Below, in pieces: positions 28,374 through 37,361 of a stretch of 64,000 nt of DNA. Source of the DNA: an uncultured Hyphomicrobiales bacterium (lineage in GTDB: Bacteria > Pseudomonadota > Alphaproteobacteria > Rhizobiales > Beijerinckiaceae); NCBI GenBank assembly GCA_903902915.1, contig CAIUWR010000083.1, positions 62,001 through 126,000 on the forward strand, given 5' to 3'. Both the position numbers and the translations under genes were made by a program. Each line of letters opens with the position of its first letter. Position 1 is the first letter of the stretch. The notes beneath the pieces were generated by a model, which saw nothing but the letters and a program-made list of their open reading frames with translations, was not told the DNA's origin and did no database searches.

Positions 28374-29558
28374 ATGGCTGACATGTCACAATCGGGCAAC
28401 CCCTTTGACCCCTCGCGCCGCAGCAACGTAGCGGCCTTTCTTGCGCTGGATGTGCTTGGCGCGGCTGGCGCGCTGGAGCGGGCGGGGCGCGACATCGTGC
28501 ATCTGGAACTGGGCGAGCCGGGCGCGCCCGCCCCACGTCTCGTTGTGGAAGCTGCGCGCGCGGCTCTCGATCTGGGGCGCATCGGCTATACTGAAGCGCT
28601 GGGGCGTCCCTCGTTGCGCGCCCGAATCGCCGCTCATTACCAAGAGATCCATGGGGTTTCGGTGGATCCCTCGCGCGTCGTCGTGACGACTGGCTCGTCG
28701 GCGGGCTTCATTCTGGCCTTTCTCGCCCTGTTCGATGCGGGCGCCCGGGTGGCTGTCGCCGCCCCCGGCTATCCCGCCTATCTCAACATCTTCCATGCGC
28801 TGGGCCTTGAGAGCGTGTCGCTGGCGACCGGGCCGGAGACGGGCTATGTCGTCACCGCCAAAATGATCGAGGAGGCCCACGCCCGCACGCCCTTGCAGGG
28901 CGTGTTGTTGATGAGCCCCTCCAACCCCTCCGGCGTGATGATGAGCGCCGCTCAATTGAAAGCCGTGTGTGAAACCTGCGACCGGCTCGGCATCCGCTTC
29001 ATTTCAGACGAGATCTACCACGGGCTCACCTATGAGCGCCCGGCCGACACCGCGCTCGCCTTTTCACGCAATGTGGTGGTGGTGAACTCCTTCTCGAAAT
29101 ATTTCTGCATGACCGGTTGGCGCATCGGCTGGCTGGTGTTGCCGGAAAATGTCGTGCGACCGGTGGAGCGGCTGCAACAGAGCCTTTCGATATCGGTGCC
29201 CTATCTCAGCCAGATTGGCGCCGAGGCTGCGTTTGACGCGGTCGAGGAGCTGGAACAGGTGAAGGCCGCCTATGCGCGCAACCGGGCGCTCATGCTTCAT
29301 GAGCTGCCGGGCATGGGGCTGGGCGATTTCCACCCGGTCGACGGCGCCTTCTACGTTTATGTGGACATCAGCCGTTTCACCAATGATTCCGTCGATTTCT
29401 GCCGTCGCCTGCTGCACGAGGCGGGCGTCGCCGCCACCCCCGGCCTCGACTTCGACCGCGTGCGCGGCCACCACACCATGCGGCTGTCGTTCGCTGGCGG
29501 CGAAAGCGCCGTGCGCGAGGGCGTGACGCGGATCGGGCGGTGGTTGAAGGCCGGGTAG
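28374..29558 (+). CDS. Pyridoxal-phosphate aminotransferase, class I/II
   Basis: A 394-residue fold-type I aminotransferase. PLP-binding features are GSSAGFILAFLALFD (phosphate contact), MSPSNPSGVMMSA, ISDEIYHGLTY (Asp to pyridine N) and the Schiff-base lysine in VNSFSKYFCMTGWRIGW. The C-terminal substrate arginine lies in HHTMRLSFAGG. It resembles aspartate/aromatic-type aminotransferases of branch I-gamma; substrate assignment from sequence is not safe. Starts at 28374 and 28383 (ATG) are both possible. It diverges from the M48 gene and converges with rne. Confidence 0.9.
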   Translation: MADMSQSGNPFDPSRRSNVAAFLALDVLGAAGALERAGRDIVHLELGEPGAPAPRLVVEAARAALDLGRIGYTEALGRPSLRARIAAHYQEIHGVSVDPSRVVVTTGSSAGFILAFLALFDAGARVAVAAPGYPAYLNIFHALGLESVSLATGPETGYVVTAKMIEEAHARTPLQGVLLMSPSNPSGVMMSAAQLKAVCETCDRLGIRFISDEIYHGLTYERPADTALAFSRNVVVVNSFSKYFCMTGWRIGWLVLPENVVRPVERLQQSLSISVPYLSQIGAEAAFDAVEELEQVKAAYARNRALMLHELPGMGLGDFHPVDGAFYVYVDISRFTNDSVDFCRRLLHEAGVAATPGLDFDRVRGHHTMRLSFAGGESAVREGVTRIGRWLKAG

Positions 29559-29598
29559 GGCGCTCAGGGTCCGATTTTCAACTCACCCCCCAAACGAA

Positions 29599-29620
29599 AA
29601 CGGCGCCCGAGGGCGCCGTT
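29599..29620 (-). terminator. Rho-independent terminator of rne
   Basis: AACGGCGCCC (29599-29608) pairs with GGGCGCCGTT (29611-29620). Read on the minus strand, the stem is followed by TTTTCGTTT, a proper T tract, starting 6 bases after the rne stop. On the plus strand it would also serve the aminotransferase, though with a poorer T tract. Confidence 0.85.
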
Positions 29621-29625
29621 CGCAT

Positions 29626-32544
29626 TTAACCGCCGAAGCTCTGCTTGGCGCGCTGCCACCAGCCGGAACGCTTGGGCCGGTTGGGGTCGATGGGCGCTTC
29701 TGGCAGGGGCGCTGGCGGGGCTTCGCGAACCGGCGCGGGCTCGGGAGCCGCCGCGACGACGGGCTCCGCGATGATCAGTTGCGGCGGCGCAGCCACAACC
29801 GGCGTCTCGATCGGCGCCTGCGCGACGGGCCCATGGGTTTCAACATGCGCCTCAACATGCGGCTCGGCCTGGGCCTCCACATGCACATGGGGCTGTGCGA
29901 AGGGCGGCGCGGGAATCTCCACCGGGGCGACCGGGGTTTCGGCCGCAGGGGCGAAGTCATCGACGGGCGCAGCGCTGATCAGCGCGCCCTCTTCAGAAAC
30001 GCCCGCTTCGCCTTCACCCTCGCCACGCTCGCGACGGCGATTGCGTCCGCCACGGCGCGAGCGGCGGCGACGGCGGCCGGCCTCTTCGGCATTTCCTTCG
30101 GCGTCGAAGCCCTCGGCCTCCGCCTCGTCGCTGTCGCCATCGGACACGGTGGCGTCCGCCAGCGAACCGGGGATGTCGCCAGCGATTTCCGCCATCATAG
30201 CCATGCCGGTGTCGGAAGGCTGCGGCGCGTCGGTCGGCAGGAAGCCGCCTTCACGATCATTGCGGCCGCCCCTGCGCCGACGGCGGCGCCGACGACGGCT
30301 CGCCTCGGCCTCCCGGGCCGACTCGCCCGCTTCGGCGTTCTCGCCCTCCGTCTCGCTCTCGGCGCCCTCCGCGGTCTCCTCGTCGTCCCCCTCGGTCTCC
30401 TCGACGTCGTCCTCGATATCCTCGGGGATGATGGAGTCGATGCGCACCATGTCCTGGCGGCGGATCTCCGGGGGCGGGGAGGCCAGTTCGCCACGCTCGA
30501 GCGCGTGATGGACCGTGCCAGTCAAGGTCTCGTCGCCCGCCACCATGATCGACACGCCAAAGCGCGCCTCGATGTCATGCAGGTGGCTGCGCTTCTGGTT
30601 GAGGATGTAGAGCGCCACTTCGCTGCGGGCGCGCACGATCAGGTTATATTGCGCGTTCTTGATCAGCGCGTCTTCCAGCACGCGCAGGATATGCAGCGCG
30701 ATGGACGCGACCGAGCGCATCATGCCCGAACCCGCGCAATGCGGACAAACGATGGTCGAGCCTTCCAGCACGCCGGTGCGGATGCGCTGACGCGACATTT
30801 CCAGCAGGCCGAAATGGGAGATGCGGCCAACCTGGATGCGCGCGCGATCGTTCTTCAGCGCTTCCTTGATGCGCCGCTCGACCGACCGGTTGTTGCGGTT
30901 CTCCTCCATGTCGATGAAATCGACCACGATGAGGCCCGCCAGATCGCGCAGACGCAGCTGGCGAGCCACCTCGTCGGCGGCCTCCAGATTGGTGCGCACG
31001 GCGGTGTCTTCGATATTGTGCTCGCGGGTCGAGCGGCCCGAGTTCACGTCGATGGCGACGAGGGCTTCCGTCTGGTTGATGACGATATAGCCGCCGGACT
31101 TCAGCGTGACCACGTTGGAGAACATGGCGTCCAGCTGCGCCTCGACGCCAAAGCGCGCGAAGACGGCCTGGGGCTCGCGCCACGGCAGAACATTCTTCAC
31201 ATGCGTGGGCATGAGCAGGCGCATGAAGTCGCGGGCCTCGCGGAAGCCCTCTTCGCCTGCGACGACCACATCGTCGATGTCCTTGTTGAAGAGATCGCGG
31301 ATCGAACGCTTGATCAGCGAGCCTTCCTCATAGACGAGGTTGGGGGCCGACGACTTGAGGGTCAGCTCGCGCACGGTCTCCCACATCCGCAGCAAGTACT
31401 CGAAATCCCTACGGATTTCCTGCTTGGTGCGGCTGGCGCCGGCGGTGCGCAGGATGACGCCCATGCCTTCCGGCACTTCGAGATCCTGAGCGAGCTCCTT
31501 GAGGCGCTTGCGGTCGGTCGCGTCGGTGATCTTGCGGGAAATGCCGCCGCCGCGCGCGGTGTTGGGCATCAGCACCGAATAGCGGCCGGCGAGCGACAGA
31601 TAGGTGGTCAGCGCGGCGCCCTTGTTGCCGCGCTCTTCCTTCACGACCTGGACGAGCAGCACCTGACGGCGCTTGATGACTTCCTGAATCTTGTACTGGC
31701 GGCGCATGCGCGGGGCGCGCATGGGCATTTCTTCGAGCGCGTCGCCACCCAGCTGCTCGACAGCCTCGGCCTCTTCGTCGCGCTCTTCATCGTCCTCTTC
31801 GTCGTCGGATTCGTGATCGTCCTCGCCGCGCGCCTCGGTGGGCTGCTCGTCGTGATGATCTTCGTGATGCGCGTGGGCAGGCTCTTCATGACGCTCTTCA
31901 GCCTCATGCGAATGGCTTTCGACAGGCGCGGCATGATCGACCTGTTCCGCCACCGGCTCGGCATGATGCTCATGCGCGGCTTCAGCCTGGGGGGCGTGTT
32001 CGGCGTGGGGGGCGTGATCCTCGACATGGGGCTGCGCGTCCGCATGGGTCTGCGGCTCGGCATGGACCTCATGCGGCTGGCCGTGATCCTCGGCGACGGC
32101 GTCCACGCCTTCGTGGTGAGCCTCATGGGCCTCGCCATTGACTTCGGCGTCGGCCGAAACGCTTTCGTCGCGGCCATTGCGGCGCTTGGGGCGCTCGTTG
32201 CGGCGGCGGCGGCTGCTGCGACGCGGAGAGCGCTCCTCCTCGTCTTCCTGCGCATGGGCGAGGGCTTCATCTTCAAGCAGAGCCTGCCGGTCTGCGACGG
32301 GGATCTGATAATAATCGGGATGGATTTCCGAGAAAGCCAGGAAGCCGTGCCGGTTCCCGCCGTATTCGATGAACGCCGCCTGGAGCGAAGGCTCCACGCG
32401 CGTCACCTTCGCCAGGTAGATATTGCCGCGCAGCTGCTTCTTTGTCGCGGATTCGAAGTCGAATTCTTCTACGCGGTTCCCGCGCAGCACCACAACCCGG
32501 GTCTCCTCGGGATGGGATGCGTCGATAAGCATTTTGTTGGCCAT
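29626..32544 (-). CDS. rne: Ribonuclease E, with His/Glu-rich insert in the S1 domain
   Basis: The central mRNA-decay and rRNA-processing endonuclease (972 residues). The start, MANKMLIDASHPEETRVVVL, opens the RNase H-like/S1 region. Catalytic Mg2+ aspartates sit in ALVAIDVNSG and GLIVVDFIDMEEN, and the zinc-link is CPHC in STIVCPHCAGSG. The S1 domain is interrupted at about residues 97-281. This insert has an Arg-rich beginning, 24 histidines in residues 131-250, and an almost purely acidic end. The C-terminal third is a low-complexity scaffold with Arg-rich blocks (RRRRRRRRGGRNDREGG) and Ala/Pro-rich tails, the likely degradosome and RNA-binding part. Autoregulation through the long leader upstream is probable, as in other bacteria. 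Confidence 0.96.
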   Translation of the reverse strand: MANKMLIDASHPEETRVVVLRGNRVEEFDFESATKKQLRGNIYLAKVTRVEPSLQAAFIEYGGNRHGFLAFSEIHPDYYQIPVADRQALLEDEALAHAQEDEEERSPRRSSRRRRNERPKRRNGRDESVSADAEVNGEAHEAHHEGVDAVAEDHGQPHEVHAEPQTHADAQPHVEDHAPHAEHAPQAEAAHEHHAEPVAEQVDHAAPVESHSHEAEERHEEPAHAHHEDHHDEQPTEARGEDDHESDDEEDDEERDEEAEAVEQLGGDALEEMPMRAPRMRRQYKIQEVIKRRQVLLVQVVKEERGNKGAALTTYLSLAGRYSVLMPNTARGGGISRKITDATDRKRLKELAQDLEVPEGMGVILRTAGASRTKQEIRRDFEYLLRMWETVRELTLKSSAPNLVYEEGSLIKRSIRDLFNKDIDDVVVAGEEGFREARDFMRLLMPTHVKNVLPWREPQAVFARFGVEAQLDAMFSNVVTLKSGGYIVINQTEALVAIDVNSGRSTREHNIEDTAVRTNLEAADEVARQLRLRDLAGLIVVDFIDMEENRNNRSVERRIKEALKNDRARIQVGRISHFGLLEMSRQRIRTGVLEGSTIVCPHCAGSGMMRSVASIALHILRVLEDALIKNAQYNLIVRARSEVALYILNQKRSHLHDIEARFGVSIMVAGDETLTGTVHHALERGELASPPPEIRRQDMVRIDSIIPEDIEDDVEETEGDDEETAEGAESETEGENAEAGESAREAEASRRRRRRRRRGGRNDREGGFLPTDAPQPSDTGMAMMAEIAGDIPGSLADATVSDGDSDEAEAEGFDAEGNAEEAGRRRRRSRRGGRNRRRERGEGEGEAGVSEEGALISAAPVDDFAPAAETPVAPVEIPAPPFAQPHVHVEAQAEPHVEAHVETHGPVAQAPIETPVVAAPPQLIIAEPVVAAAPEPAPVREAPPAPLPEAPIDPNRPKRSGWWQRAKQSFGG

Positions 32545-33078
32545 GTGAAACTCGTTGCGCCGGGGCCGGCTTCGACGTCGCGCCTATCCATAGGGACAGA
32601 GCCTCGGCCCGTCCTTGGGGAGGGCGGCGAGGCGGCGAAGTTGGCGAGGGCGATGTTAGGTGAAAGGATACGCAGATCCTGGCCGACGAAACGCTTCAGC
32701 GCGCCGGTGCGGGATCTCGCGTCATTCTGGAGAGTGGCGGCGTAGCCGCCGGAGCATATGCGGATCGGAAAAGAGGTCTTGGCGCGCGATCCGAGCCGAA
32801 AGTCGCGCCGGGCGGCGTTGCGCGCCGGGCGATGCGACATCTCTGCTTGAACCGTGGCGGTGCGGACCATTCTCTCACAACCTGATCGTGCGGCCGGAGG
32901 GCCGCTTCGCCCTGGTCCGGTTCGCATTGCTCGGGTCATTGGACCCGGCGGCAAGCCGATCCGCCTGAGACCGCTGCGATCCTGAAGGATCGACGATGCA
33001 AGGCGGGAAGATGCCGCGTGGCGCTCCAAGGAGAGGGCGCGTCATCACGAAACCTTAGTCCCGGACCGGGACGGACAG
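32545..33078 (-). promoter_or_regulatory. Long structured 5' leader region of rne
   Basis: No open frame here looks like a real gene. The whole gap to amiC is 696 bases (32545-33240), the only long gene-free stretch in the window. Clear hairpins are GGCGGC/GCCGCC (32736-32750), GCGGCC/GGCCGC (32890-32905) and CGATCC/GGATCG (32977-32992). The sequence GCGCCGGGCG occurs twice near 32805-32835. Long leaders with hairpins are known to mediate RNase E autoregulation in enterobacteria; the same role here is inferred from position. Confidence 0.5.
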
Positions 33079-33108
33079 ACCATAGCGACAGCGAGCGGCT
33101 TTTGGCAA
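33079..33108 (-). promoter_or_regulatory. Possible rne promoter
   Basis: On the minus strand, TTGCCA (33108-33103) and TATGGT (33084-33079) are 18 bases apart. Both boxes differ from consensus by one to two bases. Use of this promoter would give an rne leader of roughly 530 nucleotides. The neighbouring inverted repeat GTTGC/GCAAC (33123-33138) could be an operator for either rne or amiC. Confidence 0.3.
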
Positions 33109-33240
33109 GTTCGCCGATTATGTTGCGAAACTGCAACGCTCGCGGTTTGACGTCCGAAGGCGTCTCACTGACCATTAACCAATTGGCGCCTATTGCCTAC
33201 AAGCGGCGCTGTGATTCCGGCTTGTTCAGAGGACGCCTTG

Positions 33241-34644
33241 ATGGCGGTGGGTATAATCTTGAAGTCATGGGGGCGATTCTCCTGCCTCTGGCGGGCGCTG
33301 GCGGCCGCAAGCCTGGTCGCGCTGGCCGCCCCGTCCATGGCGCAAACCCGGCCTCCGTCGACTCAAGCCGCACAATCCCCAAGCGTTCCCGTGGCTGACG
33401 GCGTCGAGCTTGCGAACGCTGGCGATTCGACGCGCCTCACCTTCGATCTGACGGCCCGCGTCGATCCGCAGGCCTATGTGCTGACCGATCCTGACCGGGT
33501 GATCGTCGATTTGCCCGAGGTGGATTTCCAGATTGATCCGGCTCGCGGCCAGCCTGCCGCCGCCCGGTTGCCCGGACGCAGGACCGCAAGCGGCGCCCAG
33601 CCGCTCGCCGGAGCGGTGGCCTCCTATCGCTTTGGCCTTGTGGCTGCAGGCAAATCGCGGGTCGTCATCGACCTCGCCGGGCCTGTGCGGATCCTGCGGG
33701 TCGCCTGCGAGCCTGGCCCGGATGGGCGCGGGGCGCGTCTGGTGATCGAGCTTGGCCGTAGCGACCGCGCGAGTTTCCTGGCGGAGGCGGCGCGCGCCGG
33801 TCGTGAGCGGGCCGCACCGGCAGCCCAGCCCTTGTCGTCACCGATCTCGCCCCGCGACGCTTCCATTTCGCCTGAGACCTCATTGCCAGTGGTCGTGCTC
33901 GATCCCGGACACGGGGGGATCGACACTGGCGCGCTGGGCGCTTCAGGGGCGCTGGAAAAGGATATTGTCCTGGAGTTCGCCAAAGCGCTGGCCGCCCGTC
34001 TGGAGGCTGGCAAGCAGGTGCGGGTGGTTCTGACCCGCGACAGCGACGTGTTCATCGCGCTTGGCGAGCGGGTGCGCCGGGCCAGAGCCGCCGGGGCGGC
34101 GCTGTTCATCTCCATTCATGCCGACACCCTGACCGATGACCGCAGCGTCTCCGGGGCGACCGTCTACACAGCCTCGGACAAGGCTTCGGACGCCGAGGCG
34201 GCGCGGGTGGCGGAAAAGGAGAACCAGGCCGATGCGACGGGCGGTCTGGACGGACGCGACGACCAGAGTGATGTGACCGACATTCTTTTCGACCTCACCC
34301 GCCGCGAGACGCGCGCCTACAGCAATGTCTTCGCCCGCACATTGGTGGGGTACTGGAAAGACATTGGCTCGCTCAACAAGAACCCGCATCGATTCGCTGG
34401 TTTCCGGGTGCTCAAGGCCCACGATGTGCCGTCGGTCTTGCTAGAGGTCGGTTATTTGTCGAGCGACAGTGATCTTGCCGAGCTCACGGCGCCGGACTGG
34501 CGTGAGAAGGCCACCGCCGTCGTTGCGCGCGCCGTTGAAGGATTTTTTCGCGCGCGGGGCTCTGAAAATCCGGCGCGGACCGCGACCGGCGCTGATCCAT
34601 TCGGCGGGCTTGCTCCGGTCATGGCGCCTTCCGCGCCGCATTGA
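33241..34644 (+). CDS. amiC: N-acetylmuramoyl-L-alanine amidase, AMIN + Amidase_3
   Basis: A 467-residue exported zinc amidase that removes stem peptides from septal peptidoglycan. The signal peptide (LAAASLVALAAPSMAQ) precedes an AMIN domain (residues ~45-170, targeting) and an Amidase_3 catalytic domain. The zinc ligands and catalytic Glu are in LDPGHGGIDTGA, ALEKDIVLEF, FISIHADTL and VLLEVGYLSS. The start is the ATG at 33241, with AGAGGA upstream; the frame to 33193 has no ribosome site. It precedes mrcA on the same strand across a 213-base gap (34645-34857) with no visible gene. AmiC is named by architecture; AmiA/B-type naming is equally possible. Confidence 0.92.
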   Translation: MAVGIILKSWGRFSCLWRALAAASLVALAAPSMAQTRPPSTQAAQSPSVPVADGVELANAGDSTRLTFDLTARVDPQAYVLTDPDRVIVDLPEVDFQIDPARGQPAAARLPGRRTASGAQPLAGAVASYRFGLVAAGKSRVVIDLAGPVRILRVACEPGPDGRGARLVIELGRSDRASFLAEAARAGRERAAPAAQPLSSPISPRDASISPETSLPVVVLDPGHGGIDTGALGASGALEKDIVLEFAKALAARLEAGKQVRVVLTRDSDVFIALGERVRRARAAGAALFISIHADTLTDDRSVSGATVYTASDKASDAEAARVAEKENQADATGGLDGRDDQSDVTDILFDLTRRETRAYSNVFARTLVGYWKDIGSLNKNPHRFAGFRVLKAHDVPSVLLEVGYLSSDSDLAELTAPDWREKATAVVARAVEGFFRARGSENPARTATGADPFGGLAPVMAPSAPH

Positions 34645-34857
34645 CGCTTTGGCCCCACCAGGTCACGCCTTCGCCCCGAAAGCGACACAAAACCCGGCGA
34701 CCACTAAAAAACAGGGTGATGGAAGGGCCATCATCGCGGGTCCGCTGGCGACTCTGTCTCCCGGCTGCTAGACAGCGGCGTTCAGGTCCCTTCGTCCGTC
34801 ACTGTCGCGTTCGCGTTTGCGCGGCAGGTTCCGGCGTCTGGAAAAGGTGATGGCTTC

Positions 34858-37272
34858 ATGCGGCTGCTCGCAAGATTATTCGGCTTTCTGTTCGCCACCG
34901 GCGCGATTCTTTTCGTGGCTGGCGCGGCGGCGTTCGCCGTGCTGCTGTGGCACTACCAGCAAGACCTCCCGGACACGGCCCAGTTGCAGAATTACGAACC
35001 GCCGGTGATGACTCGCGTTCATGCCGGGGACGGGTCGATCCTGGCCGAATATGCGCGTGAGCGCAGGCTCTATCTGCCCAGTTCCGCGATCCCCCCTATG
35101 GTGAAGCAGGCCTTCCTGTCGGCGGAAGACAAAAACTTCTATACCCACGGCGGCATTGATCCGGAGGGCATCGCCCGCGCTTTGTTGATTTTGGTCCAGG
35201 GCGGCAAGCGCGTGCAGGGCGCCTCGACCATCACCCAGCAGGTCGCCAAGAACTTTCTGCTCACCAATGAGCGCAGCTTCGAGCGCAAGATCCGCGAGAT
35301 GCTGCTGAGTTTCCGGATCGAGGCCGCCTATTCGAAGGAGCGCATCCTCGAACTCTACCTCAATGAAATCTATCTGGGCCTCGGCAACTATGGCGTCGCC
35401 GCCGCAGCGCTGAACTATTATGGCCGGTCGGTGAACGAGCTGACTGTGGCGGAGGCGGCTTACCTTGCGGCCTTGCCGAAAGCGCCGAGCGATCTGCATC
35501 CGTTCCGCAATCGCGACAAGGCGATCGCCCGCAGGAACTATGTGATCGACCGCATGGTCGAGAATGGTTACGTGGCGCGGGACGTCGGCGACCGGGCCAA
35601 GACCGAGCCGCTGGGCGTCAACCCGCGCGTCATGTCGCCCAACAGCTACGCCGCCGGCTATTTCGCCGAGGACGTGCGCCGCGAACTCTCCGAGAAATAC
35701 GGGGAGAAAAAGCTTTACGAGGGCGGCCTTTCGGTGCGCACGACGCTCGATCCGAAATTGCAGCTCATGGCGCGCAAGGCGCTGGTTGACGGTCTGGTGC
35801 GCTTCGACGAAGCGCATGGGTTCCGCGGGGCCATGCGCAATATCAATGTCGCTCAGGACTGGGGCGTGACGCTGGCCGAAGTGCCGTCTCTGGGGGATGT
35901 GAAGCCCTGGCGTCTGGCGGTGGTGCTCGACGTCACCGACGCTTTTGCGCGCATCGGCCTTCAGCCGCCCCGTGAGAAATCAGGCGAGGTGAGCAGCGAA
36001 CGCGAAACCGGCGTCCTGCCCATGGACGGGATGCGCTGGACCAGAAAAGCCACCGTCCGGCAGGCGCTTCAGCCCGGCGACGTCATCTATGCGGAGCCTG
36101 TCGAGGGCAAGGCGGGTCAATATCGCCTGCGTCAGATCCCGGACATCGCGGGCGGAATCATCGCCATGGACCCCTATACGGGCCGCGTGCTGGCGATGGT
36201 GGGCGGCTTCTCCTATGACCAGTCCGAGTTCAACCGCGCGACGCAGGCGTTCCGTCAGCCGGGCTCCTCCTTCAAGCCCATCGTCTATGCGACCGCGCTC
36301 GACAATGGCTATACGCCGTCCACCATCGTGCTGGACGCGCCCATCGAGATCGACGTCGGCAATGGCGAGATCTGGCGGCCGGAAAACTATGGCGGCTCGG
36401 TGAATGCGGCGCCTCATACGTTGCGGTATGGCGTCGAACATTCGAAGAACCAGATGACCGTGCGCCTTGCTAAGGACGTCGGCATGCCGCTCATCGCCGA
36501 ATACGCCAAACGCTTCGGCGTCTATGACGACATGCTGCCGGTGCTGGCCATGTCGCTTGGCGCGGGCGAGACGACCGTGCTGCGCATGACGACCGCCTAT
36601 TCCATGCTCGCCAATGGCGGCAAGCGCATCAAGCCGACATTGATCGACCGCGTTCAGGATCGCTGGGGCCATACGCTCTACAAGCACGACGAGCGCATCT
36701 GCGAGGGCTGCGACGCGCCCCAGTGGGCCGACCAGCCTGAGCCGCATCTCATCGACAAGCGCGAGCAGGTGCTCGACCCGCTGACCGCCTATCAGATCAC
36801 CAGCATCATGGAAGGGGTGGTGCTGCGAGGCACCGCATCCGTGGTTCGCGAGGTTGGCAAGCATCTGGCTGGCAAGACCGGAACGACGAACGATTCCAAG
36901 GATGTGTGGTTCGTCGGCTTCTCGCCCGACCTCGCGGTTGGCGTGTTCATGGGCTATGACAGGCCCCGTTCGCTCGGCGATACCGCGACGGCGGGCGTCT
37001 ATGCGGCCCCCATCTTCCGCGATTTCATGAAGCTCGCGCTCAAGGACAAGCCCGACACGCCGTTCCGCGTGCCGCCCGGAATCAAGCTCATCTCCATCGA
37101 CCCGAAGACGGGTCTGCGCTCCAGCGGGCAGGGCGCGATCCTTGAGGCCTTCAAGCCGGGGACGGCGCCGCCGGACAGCGTCTCCGTCGTCGATCCCTCC
37201 AGGCCGCTCGACGCGGGCGCCGGCCCTGCCGTCGGCGCCGCAGCTGGCGCAGGCACGGGCGGACTTTACTGA
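34858..37272 (+). CDS. mrcA: Penicillin-binding protein 1A (bifunctional transglycosylase/transpeptidase)
   Basis: Polymerises and cross-links peptidoglycan at the inner membrane. The 804-residue protein has an N-terminal membrane anchor (LFATGAILFVAGAAAFAVLL) and a GT51 domain with the catalytic Glu in AFLSAEDKNFYTHGGID. The second GT block is QGASTITQQVAKNF. The transpeptidase domain has S470xxK473 (PGSSFKPIVYA), SKN near residue 530 and K673-T-G (LAGKTGTTNDSKD). An OB-like insertion between the domains (residues ~300-400) is typical of PBP1A. An AAGGTGAT ribosome site precedes the ATG. It lies between amiC and prfB, a layout shared by many alphaproteobacteria. Confidence 0.96.
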   Translation: MRLLARLFGFLFATGAILFVAGAAAFAVLLWHYQQDLPDTAQLQNYEPPVMTRVHAGDGSILAEYARERRLYLPSSAIPPMVKQAFLSAEDKNFYTHGGIDPEGIARALLILVQGGKRVQGASTITQQVAKNFLLTNERSFERKIREMLLSFRIEAAYSKERILELYLNEIYLGLGNYGVAAAALNYYGRSVNELTVAEAAYLAALPKAPSDLHPFRNRDKAIARRNYVIDRMVENGYVARDVGDRAKTEPLGVNPRVMSPNSYAAGYFAEDVRRELSEKYGEKKLYEGGLSVRTTLDPKLQLMARKALVDGLVRFDEAHGFRGAMRNINVAQDWGVTLAEVPSLGDVKPWRLAVVLDVTDAFARIGLQPPREKSGEVSSERETGVLPMDGMRWTRKATVRQALQPGDVIYAEPVEGKAGQYRLRQIPDIAGGIIAMDPYTGRVLAMVGGFSYDQSEFNRATQAFRQPGSSFKPIVYATALDNGYTPSTIVLDAPIEIDVGNGEIWRPENYGGSVNAAPHTLRYGVEHSKNQMTVRLAKDVGMPLIAEYAKRFGVYDDMLPVLAMSLGAGETTVLRMTTAYSMLANGGKRIKPTLIDRVQDRWGHTLYKHDERICEGCDAPQWADQPEPHLIDKREQVLDPLTAYQITSIMEGVVLRGTASVVREVGKHLAGKTGTTNDSKDVWFVGFSPDLAVGVFMGYDRPRSLGDTATAGVYAAPIFRDFMKLALKDKPDTPFRVPPGIKLISIDPKTGLRSSGQGAILEAFKPGTAPPDSVSVVDPSRPLDAGAGPAVGAAAGAGTGGLY

Positions 37273-37317
37273 CAGCGGTTTACATGGGCCTTTGGTCCCA
37301 TTATTGAGCGGCCATCG

Positions 37318-37341
37318 AAGGCGCGCCCCGAAGCGCGCCTT
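37318..37341 (+). terminator. Hairpin between mrcA and prfB
   Basis: AAGGCGCGC (37318-37326) pairs with GCGCGCCTT (37333-37341) around CCCGAA, followed only by TTCA. It lies 46 bases after the mrcA stop and 20 before prfB, so it could terminate mrcA weakly or form part of the prfB leader. Confidence 0.5.
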
Positions 37342-37361
37342 TCACGCGAAAGAGAGCAACA

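Noticed and set aside
29779-32745. 988-codon plus-strand open frame opposite rne
   Set aside because: It lies exactly antisense to the conserved rne gene. Its length is explained by GC-rich codon bias, and the translation is low-complexity without recognisable domains.
32660-33398. Short open frames in the rne-amiC gap (32660-32968, 33018-33398 plus; 32469-33029 minus)
   Set aside because: Arg/Ser/Pro-rich translations without starts supported by ribosome sites; they cross hairpins and run into neighbouring genes out of frame.
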